Assembly: GCA_030068145.1 (NCBI GenBank)
Contig: JAPJBO010000581.1
Coordinates: forward strand, 1-64,000
Reading direction: 5' to 3'
DNA length: 64,000 bases
DNA from: Diplonema papillatum
Taxonomy: Eukaryota > Euglenozoa > Diplonemea > Diplonemida > Diplonemidae
Shown here one piece after another: positions 20,996 through 31,747 of this stretch. Below the pieces are notes generated by a model that did not search any database, was not told the DNA's origin, and saw nothing but the letters and a program-made list of their open reading frames with translations. The translations under genes and the position numbers were made by a program. The stretch's first letter is position 1. Every line of letters starts with the position of its first letter.

Positions 20996-22654
20996 TTACG
21001 CAGCGACATGAGAAGGTTGCATGGAAAACGCGAAGACCAGGAGAAAGCCGGTCAAAAGATGCGCTGAGCGTTGCAGAGTGTCGAAGAGAGTGCCCGGTTT
21101 CCGGAAGGGCCACTGCGAAGACGCGGCGAGGCGGTAAGCCCACGCGATAAAGCACCCGAAGGAAAAGAGTTGCTCGGCTTCAGACGGTCGAACTACAGAC
21201 GCGCCCCAGTCGGACCCATCCTCGAAGTCAGGTAGAGCAGCGCCTTTCACGTCGACGCCACGGAGTGTGCGGAGCACCGGCATGCGCTGCAAAACGCGAA
21301 GGGACGACGAGGAAGAGAACGATGCGGCATCGCCGGTGCCTTCGACATCCAGCTCTTCGAGCCTCGGCAACCCCGCAAATGTGGACGGGATGCCGCCCGA
21401 GAGTGGATTGTGGGAAAAGGACGCCACCCGAAGCTGCTTGAAATTCGCGAACGCGGCCGGCAGCGTGCCCCCGAGCCTGCGAGGTTGTGTGTTGCGGTTT
21501 AAAACGAGCGGGCACGGGTGGGCACTTTCGTTCTTTTTTAGGAAATGGTTCCACACCGGGCCCATCCTTTCTGCGTCCGCACCGTCAAGGCGACGACGAA
21601 TTGCATGGAGTTTCCTGACTTTGGAGGTAGGATGCGTACCGCAGCGTTTCAGGGATGACGAAGGGGGCGATGCATTGATCTTTGGAAGCATAAAAGCCGA
21701 GCGAGGGGTGCGACTGGCGTTGCGTATTGTTTGGTTCTAGTCGGGGGCGGACCCAGTCATTTCGCAATACAATACAATTGGGGAGGAATCAAAAAGGGTG
21801 GCAACAGACCGGTTCCTGTCCAGTAACAGCACCTCGAGAGCAGCCCCTGGCACCGCCCAGGCGGCAGGAAGATCTCCATCAAGGCTGTTGTTCGAGACGA
21901 CGAGCTGCCGAAGCGTGCCGAAGTCGGCGAAGTCGTGCGGCAACGTGCCGACGAGCCGATTGTTCCCGGCGAGAAAGTGCGCGAGACGAGGATGGTCGCC
22001 CAGCGCTGGCAGCGGGCCGCTGAAACCATTGTTCGACACATCGACAACCTCCACAGCCCTCAGCCCCGCCAACGGCGGCAGAGGGCCTGTGAGCTCGTTA
22101 CCTTGCAACAGGAGGTGCCGAAGGGAAGATTCGACGCCAGATAGGACCCCGAACGGGACTTGTCCGGACAGGTTATTGCCGCAAAGGCACAGCTCCTTGA
22201 GAGCCCGACGCGAAGGCCGCGGCCCGGGCGGCCCTGGAATCGCGCCGGCCAGCCTATTCCGGCAGACGTCCAGCACCTCAAGTCGCGGAAGCCCGTACAA
22301 CAACCACCGGGGCAGCACGCCTGTGATCGAATTGTTGTACAGCACAACCGCACGCAGGAGCGACAGATCGCCGGGATCACCAACGGGTGCTGGTGAGTCA
22401 TTTTCCTCTATGCACGGCGTGTCTGGTATGAAGCCGTGGAGTGCCTTTCCTGGGAGGTTGACAGCTGCTATGTACGTTTTGCCGGTGGCCTCATCACGGG
22501 CGCACACGATGCCCTCCAGAAAGCACACCCAATCCGGCCTGCCATGAGCCGGGACACTAACGGGCTCACCCGTCAACCCGGCCAACAACGAAGCAACAGT
22601 CGGCGGCCTGCACGCGGCGACAGCAATCAGGCTCGCCACGGCGCACAGTGCCAT
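20996..22654 (-). CDS. plant-type extracellular LRR protein, two exons
   Basis: Proposed CDS is complement(join(20996..21476, 21810..22654)), 441 aa. The start at 22654 gives a signal peptide (MALCAVASLIAVAACR). An LRRNT-like cap follows (PDWVCFLEGIVCARD), then LRRs of the plant consensus LxxLxxLxLxxNxLxGxIP: for example LRAVVLYNNSITGVLP, LEVLDVCRNRLAGAIP, LKELCLCGNNLSGQVP, LRHLLLQGNELTGPLP, VEVVDVSNNGFSGPLP. The 333-bp intron is supported by donor ACCG|GTCTGT at 21810/21809, acceptor CTCGCAG|GC at 21477/21476, matching phase 2, and a joined LRR (LDRN-RLGGTLPAAFANF) that exactly restores the consensus. The C-terminus has a hydrophobic stretch (LLTGFLLVFAF) that could be a weak membrane helix; no kinase domain follows. 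Likely a secreted recognition or adhesion protein. Confidence 0.85.
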
Positions 22655-23649
22655 GCCTTTCTGGGACAATATTGTGTATTTAGGTTTCCCTCCCTGCCTT
22701 AGTGAATGTACTGCACACGCGCACACACACGCATACTAAACTCCTCGGATGTTTGTACTTTTATCTGCATAGTGTGGACACAGTATGATCTGAGTATCTA
22801 AAAAAATAGAAGGATATTCTGAAAAAGAGCAAATGAACCCCTGGCATGGGAGTATTATGGCGAAGAAAGAACTTGCTGTGACTGACTTGTGTGCAAGCTC
22901 CATCCCATTCCCAACAAATTGAAGCGCGCCATCGAAGCGAAGTGGACAGCGCGCGACAGAAAGGGATTTACAAAGAACATCACACGGTGTTGTTCTTGAA
23001 CTACATTGAGCAGGTAAAAAACACAAACGAGGGGAGTTATGTAGAAGCCGGCAGCGCAGCCGAGCGGAGTTCACCGTTCAGCTTTTCGGTGAACACCGCC
23101 CGTATCCGTTTGGTACGGAAAAGGCGGTCCCGAACGGCTGCTCGGTGAGGTGTCAGCCGTGTAGTCGGTTCGGTACACCGTTTGTTTCCGTGCTGGACGG
23201 AAACTGCGGCCCGGCCGGCTGGACGGTGTGACTGGTGTTCGTTTGGTCGTCGGCTGGACGGTGTGGGCTGTCCACCGTGCAGTCGGTTTGGTACACCGTT
23301 TTGTTTTCGTGCTGGACGGAAACTGCGGCCCGGCCGGCTGGGCGGTGTGAGTGGTGGTCGCGGTCGCGGTCGTTCAACAACGCTGCGGCCATACGGCAAC
23401 ACTGGTATGTGAAAAGCAGCTTTTCCCAGACCCCCTGATGATAACTTATCATGGTGATAAGAGAGAAGGTAGTGCAGCTCACTGAACATTGTACATCAGG
23501 CCCATCCGTTGTTCGGCATTCAAAGTTTTAACAAACACACAGGGGCATTCCGGAGTCTAGTCTCGCGCGAAGGTTCCTTTCCAGAATTCGTGAGGTTTGA
23601 CTTTTTCTTGGCGCAAAACCAAAGTCGCGCCGAGAAAAGGTCCCTTGCC

Positions 23650-23660
23650 GGAATCGAACC
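23650..23660 (-). other. tRNA-like B box remnant
   Basis: On the minus strand GGTTCGATTCC is followed by GGCAAGGGACC and TTTT, resembling a T-arm and acceptor end with a Pol III terminator. The 5' half is not recognisable and the T-stem has mismatches, so a pseudogene or SINE fragment is likelier than a working tRNA. Confidence 0.25.
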
Positions 23661-24235
23661 CGACACCTTCGCTGCGTGTCATGTAGGTCTGCACAAATGC
23701 ACACAGGGGCGGCTACGGGGCTACAAGCAGGCGCGGTAGAAAGGAATGCACACAGGTCCTAGGAGAGACCAAAAGGGGGCGGAAGACCGGTTTTCGTGAC
23801 GATGATGCACAAGTACCAGAAGAAGTTCTGCCACGTGGCCTCAGCATCCGAAGCGGCTGGTCACCCAGCGTGCGAGTCGTGTGAACGCAACAACGGGTTT
23901 CTGCTGAAGGCGATGACCCTCCACAGAGAAAAACGAGACGACATCGTCAGCGCGTTCGATCCGGTCAAAATTGAATGCTCGCCCGCGTTGCCAGCGCGCA
24001 AGAAGCAGCACCAGAGGAACAGGCCGGAAGTCCAGCTCAGTAGTAGTGAGTTTCAGGGGGTTATGCACCTGTACAGTTGGGTGAGGTAAAAAACCGAAAA
24101 AAAAAAAAAAAAAGGAAATCGGGGGCGGGCTTGGGGAGGGGTACACTACCTCGGATTGGGTTTTGGCAGGTCTATACTGGGTCTGCCTCAGTAGAGCTAC
24201 GGACAGAGGCCTGTCGTGGCTGCAGGGCAGCCGTA

Positions 24236-24307
24236 GTCGCAGGATGGGCTTTTGTCGCAGGATGGGCCTTTGTCGCAGGATAGGCCTTTGTCGCAGGATG
24301 GGCCTTT
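24236..24307. repeat. 18-bp tandem repeat, four copies
   Basis: Four units of CGCAGGATGGGCCTTTGT with single-base changes lie about 180 bp upstream of the hAT ORF. Subterminal repeats like this are common in hAT elements, where the transposase binds them; that role here is inference. Confidence 0.8.
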
Positions 24308-24484
24308 GCAGGGTTTTGCCAACACCCCGAAAAAGAGAAACCAACTTTTGGAGAAACCCCCGGACAACCCGATTCTTGCTAGAAAATCCCTCACACACAT
24401 TGGAAAAACAATCGGCTTTCGGACTCTGGCAGCATTTTCATACTCAACCAGGAATACCCGAAAGAAAGAGCAAGCAATGAAAAA

Positions 24485-27400
24485 ATGAACGCACTCTTTG
24501 GGGGATGCTCGCGAAAACCTGGAGTTACAGGTCCAGGAGGCCAGATTCCATCCCTGGCCTACCACACAGAGTATGAGCTATGGACCGCAGCGGACTTCAA
24601 GACCATTCCTGTGGTGCATCGCTCGTACCCCAAACCATGGCCTGGAAAGAATACCCTCTTCTCCGTCAAGCCCGCAAAAGTCGGCACTGAAGTTGCAGAC
24701 GTGAAGGAGTTCTTGAGCCTTCAACTTCTAGTTCGTGGGTTTTCCAGTTCCCAGAACTTCCCTCAGCCCAAGAAGGTGTGGTTGCTGAAGAAGGCGGACG
24801 AGCTTGCTTCAAGTGATACCGGCGGCAAAAAGACATGGGTGCAACTTGTGGGAGAGACGGGGAAAGCCTGGGTGGCTGAGGAGAAAAGGATTGCGGCGGA
24901 GAAGAAGGAAGCGGTTGAAGCTGCAGCAAGAGCAAAGGCGGCGCAAGAAGAGCTGGAAAAGCAGATGGCCGCAGAAGTAACTGCACGTAGGCTGTCAGAG
25001 GGAGAGGTACAAACAGCCATGGAAGTCGAAGCCGAAACACCGAACGCTGTATCTACTCAGGCAGCTCTTCCTAGCTTCCCCACAAGTGGACCTCAGGAAC
25101 CAAAGAACCTGTACCTGAGTGATGCCTACCTCCGTCAGCTGGTGCTTCTGGTAAAGGAGCAGTTCACCCGTGAAACCCTGGAAGAGAGGATAGCGCTGCG
25201 TGAGATACTGGCGAGCAGGTCGGCTGGAAAGCGCAAGCAGGCAACGAAGCCCCGGGAGTACAAGCGCATTGCAGGTCCTGCGCCATATGTGTCGTTGCTG
25301 GACTACGAAGTAAGCGCCTTCTTACGGTCCAAGTACGGACTAGACGATGGTGCTTGTGTTCCGCAATTTGGTGGTACTGGCTCGATGTTTCCCACTGACT
25401 TCGAGCTTTTGTGCATCCCTCCCGACTTGTTCTCCAACAAGCGTTTCCGAGGGGTCTTGAAAGCGAATCCGTGGATTCTGTGCACAAGTCAAGGAATGTA
25501 TTGTCGATGCTGTCGTAGACAGACAGCGGGTAAGAAAAAGCGTGCCTTCATTAATCTGTGCATTCCTTTTGAAGTCTTCAAAAAGGGGCTCCTACCACAG
25601 TACATCGAAAAGCACCGGAAGAAGACCGTGGGTCATAACAAGGCCTGGAGTTCATTTCTGAACTTGTTGGAAGATCAGATGCGTCTTCCGTCTTCTTGCC
25701 AGCTGCCTTCCACTTTGGAAGACCTCAAACAGCGCCTTATGAACACACAACACCTGGTCTTCGTCATCCAGACAATTGTTGATACCATCAAGCGCGACCT
25801 GCCCATGTCCAGCATTCGTGACACGTTCAGTCTGGTATCCCTGTTTGACGATTCAATTCGTTCGTTCTGCAAGACGCGTTTGAATATGTCGTCACCGTAC
25901 TTCCTAGAAGTAATTGTGGATTCTTTGTACTCGTGGTGCAAATCCCATGTGCTGGAGAAAATTCAAGCGTCAGAGTTCACGAGCATCATGTTTGACGAAG
26001 CAGAGGACGTAAAGCGCTCAAAACAACATGCACTGTTTTTCAAAATACTGTCGGAAGAGGGGGTTGAAGAAGTCTTTTGGGACATACTTCCTTTGCGCAA
26101 ATCAGCGACTGGGGAAAACGTCGCAGCTCACATTGCGGGCATGGCAGATAATGTTCAAACGTGGACAACAACTATGGGCATCGCAACTGATGGCTGCAGT
26201 ACAATGAAAGGCGACTACAAGGGTGTACAGACACGCCTGCGCGAACAGTTGGTACCATTTGCCATTTGGATTTGGTGCTTGGGGCACAAACTCAACCTCG
26301 CCTGCATTGAGGCGTGTCGTAGTGCTCCGCAGATACAGGCATCAGTCACTGCAACTGAAGAAATCTTTTCGTTGTTTCGGAAAGGACAGGGTGATATTTC
26401 GTACAAGACACGAAAGTTTAAAGAGTGTAAGGAAGCCTGTTCTGTGACCGACAACTTCTTTGTCTTCCGAGATTTGGAACTTGTGGAACCTGGCGACACA
26501 AGATGGGTTTCCCATGAACGCGCCGCTCAAACAATAGCAGAGTGCATCAAGCCCATTCTGCTTGCGATTGCCCGGCTTTGCGAAGAGAAAGACATACCAC
26601 AAGCCCTGCATCTTCGCGAGAAACTGAATCACACTGTTTGCTTATCGTTCAGCCTGCTCGCACAAGCAACTCCCATTCTTTCGAAACTGAGCCAATCCCT
26701 GCAAAGGTCGGACACGTGTTGGACAGAAGTGCTGAAGCTAAAGGAGTATTACCTGAGCTGGCTTCGGCGTCTGCGTGATATTCCTCTGACGGACGAGCAG
26801 ATAGCGGAAGATCCTGAAGAAAGACTGCACTTTGTTGAGTACATAACCTTCTGGGAAAAACTCAAGGATGCAGTGCCACCTTCCTGGAATCGCCAGCCTC
26901 TAGATTACGCCTTTTTTGTCGCTTTCCATCGCGAGTTTGCGACGCCGTTCTTGGATCGGCTCATTTCGTTGGTTGAAGAGAGACTCGGGGATCTACCTGT
27001 GCTGTCATCTTTGGGTGTGTACGATCCAAACGGCCCCTTAGTGGAAAGCCTTTTCCATGATGTGGATCTGACGTGCGGAACTCCGAGTGATGTTGCATCG
27101 CGATTGTTGCCACAGAGGCTTGACCCGCTGCTCAAGAAACTCAACCCGTTTTTTGCCCACTTTTGCTGTACCAGGAAAGAGAAGAAGACCGTGCACCCAA
27201 CAGGCGCGACCACGTGGACCGTTCAGCCTCCTTTTTACAGCCAGGCCTTTGAGGCAACGGTGCGTGAGCAGTTGCCTGAAGCACTGGTGCGCATGAAGCA
27301 AATGACGAATGTGAACAAGAAATGTTCATTCACAGAGAACACCCTTGATTTCCTTCGCGACACCCACTGCCAGCTCCGATTCCCGGAGACATGCCAAGTC

Positions 27401-27955
27401 TTGAAAATGGCACTGGTCTTCCCACTTGGAAGTGCTGGCGTTGAGCGGCTTTTCTCCAGAGTAAAGCTGATCAGAACCTACCTCAGGAAAGGCATGAGCG
27501 AAACAACATTGCGCAAGCTGTTGTTTATTGCTCTCAACATGCCATCTACTGGGGAAGGGAATACGGTTCCTTCTGCTGTGATGGAACACGTGTTAACAAC
27601 CTTTGTCGTGGACGGGGTTTCTGTTCGAGCCAGAAAGCAGCTGACACGGCCAGGGAATCCTGACGATGAGGGCGACTCTGATGACGACTCGGCTGGCCTT
27701 GCTGGTGAGTTTGAAGATGCAAAAGCTTCCAGTGACACCGATTCAAGTACGGGGTCTGAAGACGAGCGTTCCGTTCTACTTCACTCTGACAATCGCAAGC
27801 TGAAGTACGCGTCCTATCCTTTTTACACAGAGGCCAAAGACATCATTTCGTCTTGGCGAAGGGCTTTTTCCTCCAATCCTTCTCTCTACTTCAATCCGAC
27901 GGAGGCCCAAGAACACGTGACAAGCGCACGCAACGTGCGCCAGCGTGTTCGATGA
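24485..27955 (+). CDS. hAT superfamily transposase (ZBED/KIAA1586-like)
   Basis: 1156 aa, uninterrupted. A coiled, Ala/Glu/Lys-rich stretch lies at about residues 130-170. A TTF/BED-like zinc finger follows (C340 and C343 with EKHRKKTVGH downstream). The catalytic core shows the hAT D-D-E set: D504 in MFDEAEDV, D569 in IATDGCSTMKGD, E987 in AGVERLFSRV, with CLGHKLNL and GDTRWVSHERAA between them. The end of the core (VFPLGSAGVERLFSRVK to LLFIALNMP) is the hATC dimerisation region. An acidic tail follows. The protein would excise and reinsert a DNA element in the nucleus. An upstream out-of-frame ATG at 24477 makes a three-codon uORF overlapping this start (ATGA). I could not find matching terminal inverted repeats, so the element limits are unknown; it could also be a domesticated gene. 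Confidence 0.9.
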   Translation: MNALFGGCSRKPGVTGPGGQIPSLAYHTEYELWTAADFKTIPVVHRSYPKPWPGKNTLFSVKPAKVGTEVADVKEFLSLQLLVRGFSSSQNFPQPKKVWLLKKADELASSDTGGKKTWVQLVGETGKAWVAEEKRIAAEKKEAVEAAARAKAAQEELEKQMAAEVTARRLSEGEVQTAMEVEAETPNAVSTQAALPSFPTSGPQEPKNLYLSDAYLRQLVLLVKEQFTRETLEERIALREILASRSAGKRKQATKPREYKRIAGPAPYVSLLDYEVSAFLRSKYGLDDGACVPQFGGTGSMFPTDFELLCIPPDLFSNKRFRGVLKANPWILCTSQGMYCRCCRRQTAGKKKRAFINLCIPFEVFKKGLLPQYIEKHRKKTVGHNKAWSSFLNLLEDQMRLPSSCQLPSTLEDLKQRLMNTQHLVFVIQTIVDTIKRDLPMSSIRDTFSLVSLFDDSIRSFCKTRLNMSSPYFLEVIVDSLYSWCKSHVLEKIQASEFTSIMFDEAEDVKRSKQHALFFKILSEEGVEEVFWDILPLRKSATGENVAAHIAGMADNVQTWTTTMGIATDGCSTMKGDYKGVQTRLREQLVPFAIWIWCLGHKLNLACIEACRSAPQIQASVTATEEIFSLFRKGQGDISYKTRKFKECKEACSVTDNFFVFRDLELVEPGDTRWVSHERAAQTIAECIKPILLAIARLCEEKDIPQALHLREKLNHTVCLSFSLLAQATPILSKLSQSLQRSDTCWTEVLKLKEYYLSWLRRLRDIPLTDEQIAEDPEERLHFVEYITFWEKLKDAVPPSWNRQPLDYAFFVAFHREFATPFLDRLISLVEERLGDLPVLSSLGVYDPNGPLVESLFHDVDLTCGTPSDVASRLLPQRLDPLLKKLNPFFAHFCCTRKEKKTVHPTGATTWTVQPPFYSQAFEATVREQLPEALVRMKQMTNVNKKCSFTENTLDFLRDTHCQLRFPETCQVLKMALVFPLGSAGVERLFSRVKLIRTYLRKGMSETTLRKLLFIALNMPSTGEGNTVPSAVMEHVLTTFVVDGVSVRARKQLTRPGNPDDEGDSDDDSAGLAGEFEDAKASSDTDSSTGSEDERSVLLHSDNRKLKYASYPFYTEAKDIISSWRRAFSSNPSLYFNPTEAQEHVTSARNVRQRVR

Positions 27956-28035
27956 GCGTTCTTTGAGTGTTCAGAAATACTTGTGCTTTCATTTATTTCT
28001 TGTTTTCGATTTTGTTTTGAGTAATTTTCTTTTAG

Positions 28036-28155
28036 CGCCTGCGCGACCAGTTGGTACCATTTGCCATTTGGATTTGGTGCTTGGGGCACAAACTCAACTT
28101 CGCCTGCATTGAGGCGTGTCGTAGTGCTCCGCAGATACAGGCATCTGTCACTGCA
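28036..28155 (+). pseudogene. 120-bp duplicate of the hAT transposase core
   Basis: Matches 26234-26353 with three mismatches in 120 bp, covering the segment around CLGHKLNL. It begins right after TTTTCTTTTAG, a sequence that looks like a 3' splice site, and both sides diverge at once. It lies 80 bp after the transposase stop codon. Confidence 0.9.
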
Positions 28156-29220
28156 CGGCTCAAAACGGACTAGTGACGTAAATCTGCGTCGGTGCTCGCG
28201 CCCCCCAGGCAGGCTCTTGGTGGAACCCCAAACGGGGGGGTTCTCCCGTTGAACAAGCGTGGCGCAAAGAACGCATGTCTGCATAATGACCTGGTGAGTT
28301 TCCTTGAAAAAAAAAAAAAAGGAGGAAGGCGGTCGTCGAAGAACCGCTCTGCTATCACTTGTTTGCGACGGTTTCGGGGCACGAGGAGTTCCCTGGCCAA
28401 AACGCTGTGATGCACAAGTCCCGACCTTGGGATCCGATGCGTCCAAACGTACGACCCCCCCATTTCCCTCGACCTGCTGGTAAGTCTTAAGGCATGATGA
28501 GCAGCTTGCCACAGTGCGCTGTCAAGTTCACAGTGCCGCATCTCACCTTCGTTCAAAAATCGCGCGTCGATATCGCAAGAAGAGAAACGCAGGAAAAGAC
28601 GGCGCGTCAAGCAGCATGAAAAACTAGGGTCGGCAAGGCTGGAAGGCGGTAAAGGAAGGGCGCCGCCTCGTGCTCAGTCTTTTTTTGCTTGCAGGATAGT
28701 TCGAGAACGGGGAGGAAAGGAACAGGGGCCTCGGGTAGGGCTTATCCGGATTACTTTTGCCCGTCGTAAGAGCGGACTTGCTGAAGCGCCACCGGTGCCA
28801 GAACAGCGTGTCAAAAGAATAGGATACAGATAGAGCTAAAGACCTGTTTAGTTCAGCAACGGCGGGGAAAAGGGGAGGGTGCAGATAGCAGACTAATAAG
28901 AGTGCAAGCAAGGCAGTCAGATAAGACGTCCCTTGCCCTCCCACTTTTACGCAGTTAACCTTCGTTTGGGCCTTGCAAAAAAAAAAGGCGGCGTGCAAGT
29001 GCCATATAAAAATATGCTAGGTTTGGTTGAACTGTATGAGGTTAAGCCGAAGAAAATAGCCCTAGCCTCGAGGTGGGGTTCGTTTCGTCAACCCGCGAAC
29101 TTGAAGGCATTGTCGCCGTCAGCAACCGTGTGCTTGTTCCCATTGCAGGTGGCGCTGGAGTCCCCCGGGTGCGAGCTACGAAGAGCGAGAGATGGGGCGG
29201 CGGGAACGGAGGGAAGAAAG

Positions 29221-29494
29221 AAGGAATACTCGGATGGGTCGCCCGTTGCGTTGCTCGTTTGTTTTTTTCTTTAAAAAATGAAGCAAGAGGATCGGGGACG
29301 AGACAACTACACCGTGTACACAATGGGTCTTCTTTGTTGTTGAACGCTTGCCCCCCGCGCAATAGCGATACAGCCAGAATGGCATGGGTTTTAGCGTTTT
29401 CTTAGGGATAGAGGCTTTTTGCGTGGGGAGTGGTTTGCGCCACGTTTCCTCCTCCGGATTTCGCAACCGGCGGCCTCGCTCGAGTATTTCTTAC
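29221..29494. mobile_element. CTCGAG-TIR MITE family, copy 2
   Basis: Left end GGAATACTCGG, right end CTCGAGTATTTCTTAC. The interior has TTGTTGAACGCTTGC and CGCAACCGGCGGCC like the other copies. Confidence 0.65.
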
Positions 29495-31262
29495 GAAAAA
29501 AAAGCGGGTGTGTTTGTTCAAAAGGGGAAAAAGGGAAAGAAGACGCGGGCGAAACGAGCGAAGGGAGAGGGCTCTTTTACACCGAGAATGAGGGGGGGCG
29601 GAGGGGCTGGGGGAACTGCGTATCCAAAGACTGGAGGACCAAGAGTGTTGGTGATGAATACGTGGAACTTGTCAGTGTTGGTTGCATAGCGGAGAGCAAC
29701 AGCGCTCACAGGAGAAGGCAGGGGCATCCTGTAAGACCGGCGTGCACTCTTTTAGAGTAAAAAGAAGAATCGCTTTTCAAAACTTTCGGTGGACTTCGTT
29801 TTGCCTCCTTTATTTCAAAATGGGAAAATTTGAGAAGAGCGCCACCTGACTCGATTCTTTCTTTACGCTGGAGGGGGGGGGGCTGGAAGCTTGATGTGAA
29901 AAGTGCCAAGCGTTCCGCAAGCATCTTCTTTTTCTTTTTTTTTTTTTCTTCAAATTGTGGTTGTACTATTTTTGTGAGAGTGCGGCTGTGGCTCGATGAG
30001 CGAGCAGCACTGCGTATATTTTCGTTTCGACAGGGTGGGCAGCCCTGGAGCTGAGGCAAGCGTGCTGGGGCGCAACGTCCGAGTGTAGCTTCGTTCAGAC
30101 GCAGATCGTGTGTAGGAGGACCTGCGTCTCTGCCCTTGTGTTTCCATCCTCGCGACGCCCGGGCAGCACGCTTCTGCAGCAACCACCACTCTGCTTTGAA
30201 GGACTTTGACCACTTTCGTTTACGCGCCGCGTTCTGTAGTTTTCCCGTGCACGGTTTCGTGAGCCGAACACTGCGCCGAGAACTGCAGGCACAGACCATA
30301 GGAACCCAATGCCTGGTAACGAGGCGCCCTGCGCACCCCGTCCGGATGGCGCCGTGCGCCGTAGGCATGCAGCGAATCGACAAGCTACCGCTTGCGAACA
30401 AGCCCAACCCCCAGGGGGGGCTGCAAGAACGTGCTTGGAACGAGATGTGTGCGCACACTGCACTGCAGCCGAGTCAACCGTGCGACGTCGGGAACACAAA
30501 CAGATGCAACGGTCGTGACTCGTTCCAGTCATCGGAAAGGGGGTGCGGGTTTGGTGGTGTTTTGTTGCCTCGTGTAGGCCCATCGGATATGAACAGCCTT
30601 CGTTATGGATAAGTACGAGAGCTGGGTCGAGAAGGAAAAGAATGCGAGTGCAAGGGCTTCGCTGTATGGGGGAGAGGACAACACGCGTTCCTGTCCAAAG
30701 ACGAAGTTTTGCCTCCACTCAATTTTCGATCTCCCTCTTGGTCTCGGTTCACTCTTTTGAATGGTACCAGGGGGGCGGGGTATGCTCACTTGCTTCGAAG
30801 CCGCGCGCATAGGGAATGGAAGGAGGATCTCGGTTATGTCTTTTCAGGTAAAAGGGGTTTACCTTTGGGGAAAAGGGGGGGGGGGGGGGGGGGGGGGCGA
30901 ATGAGATGGGTGGGTGCGTGTGTATGTGAAGCTCGCAAAAAAAGGTTTCCCGCCCCCTTCGCCTGCATACTTCTTGCCTTCTTCTTGACAAATGCGGGTA
31001 CAAATATGCTAAAAAGCTGATACCGACGATCTCGCAAGAGCGCCATGCTTCCGATAGGGGCCTGTATACAGTAAACAGAAAGGCGCCGCCGCAGCAGCGG
31101 TTGCGAGACTGCGGCGAAGAGAGAGATAGAGGGCGAGAGACTCACCAACGTCCAGATTTTCCTTAAAAAAAAAGGATGCCTCAGAGGAGCGCCTGAAGGG
31201 GTTTTGAGTGAAACAGCAGATGGTGTCGGTGCGCCGCAGCAGCGGAGGAGACATTTCCCGCA

Positions 31263-31523
31263 AAATAAAATACTCGAGGGACCGTTCTTTGCTTATTCCG
31301 GCGGTGGCTAGGGGGAGGAGAAAGCAATACAACTACAAAGTGGGTAGTTTTTTGTTGGACGCTTACAATCGGCACTACCACCCGGATTTACCAGTGTATC
31401 GTGTGGGCCGCACTACGCTTTTTTACGCTTCCTCCCTTTGAGATTCATGGGGAGTCACCGGCTTGCTGATGAGTACCATACTTTGAGGCTTTACAGCTGG
31501 CGGTCTTCTCAAGTACTTCCTAC
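31263..31523. mobile_element. CTCGAG-TIR MITE family, copy 3
   Basis: Left end AAATACTCGAGGG, right end TCTCAAGTACTTCC. The interior has ACTACAAAGTGGGT and TTGTTGGACGCTTAC. Sixteen bases after it, MITE-A is inserted. Confidence 0.7.
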
Positions 31524-31538
31524 AAAGCAAGTGTTTAT

Positions 31539-31747
31539 CATGCAGGGTCAAAACCTTGTGTCTTTTTGGTAAATGGCCACCCATTTTTTTCCGGAAAATT
31601 TTGGGTTTTTTTTAAATTTTAAAATTTTGGAACAAATACTGCAGTAACTTTTGATGAAGTTGAGCAAAAAAAAAAATCCAATTTTTTTTTGGGGGGCCAT
31701 CGGCCCCGCGGCAGCGTTTAAAAGACACAAGGTTTTGACCCTGCATG
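31539..31747. mobile_element. MITE-A, complete 209-bp copy with TTAT target duplication
   Basis: Ends CATGCAGGGTC and GACCCTGCATG are perfect inverted repeats that extend inward (AAAACCTTGTGTCTTTT). TTAT flanks it at 31535-31538 and 31748-31751. The related sequence at 38531-38550 has the uninterrupted site (GTGTTTATACA), which confirms the insertion. The interior holds CTGCAGTAA and CCATCGGCCCCGCGG, shared with the copies at 46890, 47217 and 60012. Confidence 0.88.

Larger units (their letters stand above)
22655..24484. other. intergenic with small tandem repeats
   Basis: Holds two copies of a roughly 65-bp segment (about 23161-23225 and 23278-23343, with TGCTGGACGGAAACTGCGG), a pseudo-tRNA-like B box at 23650-23660 on the minus strand, a short frame at 23796-24089 of unknown status, and an A run near 24097. 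The 3' part may belong to the transposon that carries the hAT ORF. Confidence 0.5.

Noticed and set aside
20996-22726. Two separate LRR genes
   Set aside because: A GT-AG intron with matching phase joins them and restores an exact LRR, so one spliced gene is simpler.
23640-23700. Intact tRNA gene on the minus strand
   Set aside because: Only the B box and a T run are convincing; the acceptor and D arm cannot be paired.
24300-28420. CAGGGTTTTGCC at 24305 and CCTGGCCAAAACGCTG at 28389 as hAT ends
   Set aside because: The inverted match is weak (about 10 of 14) and no 8-bp duplication flanks it.
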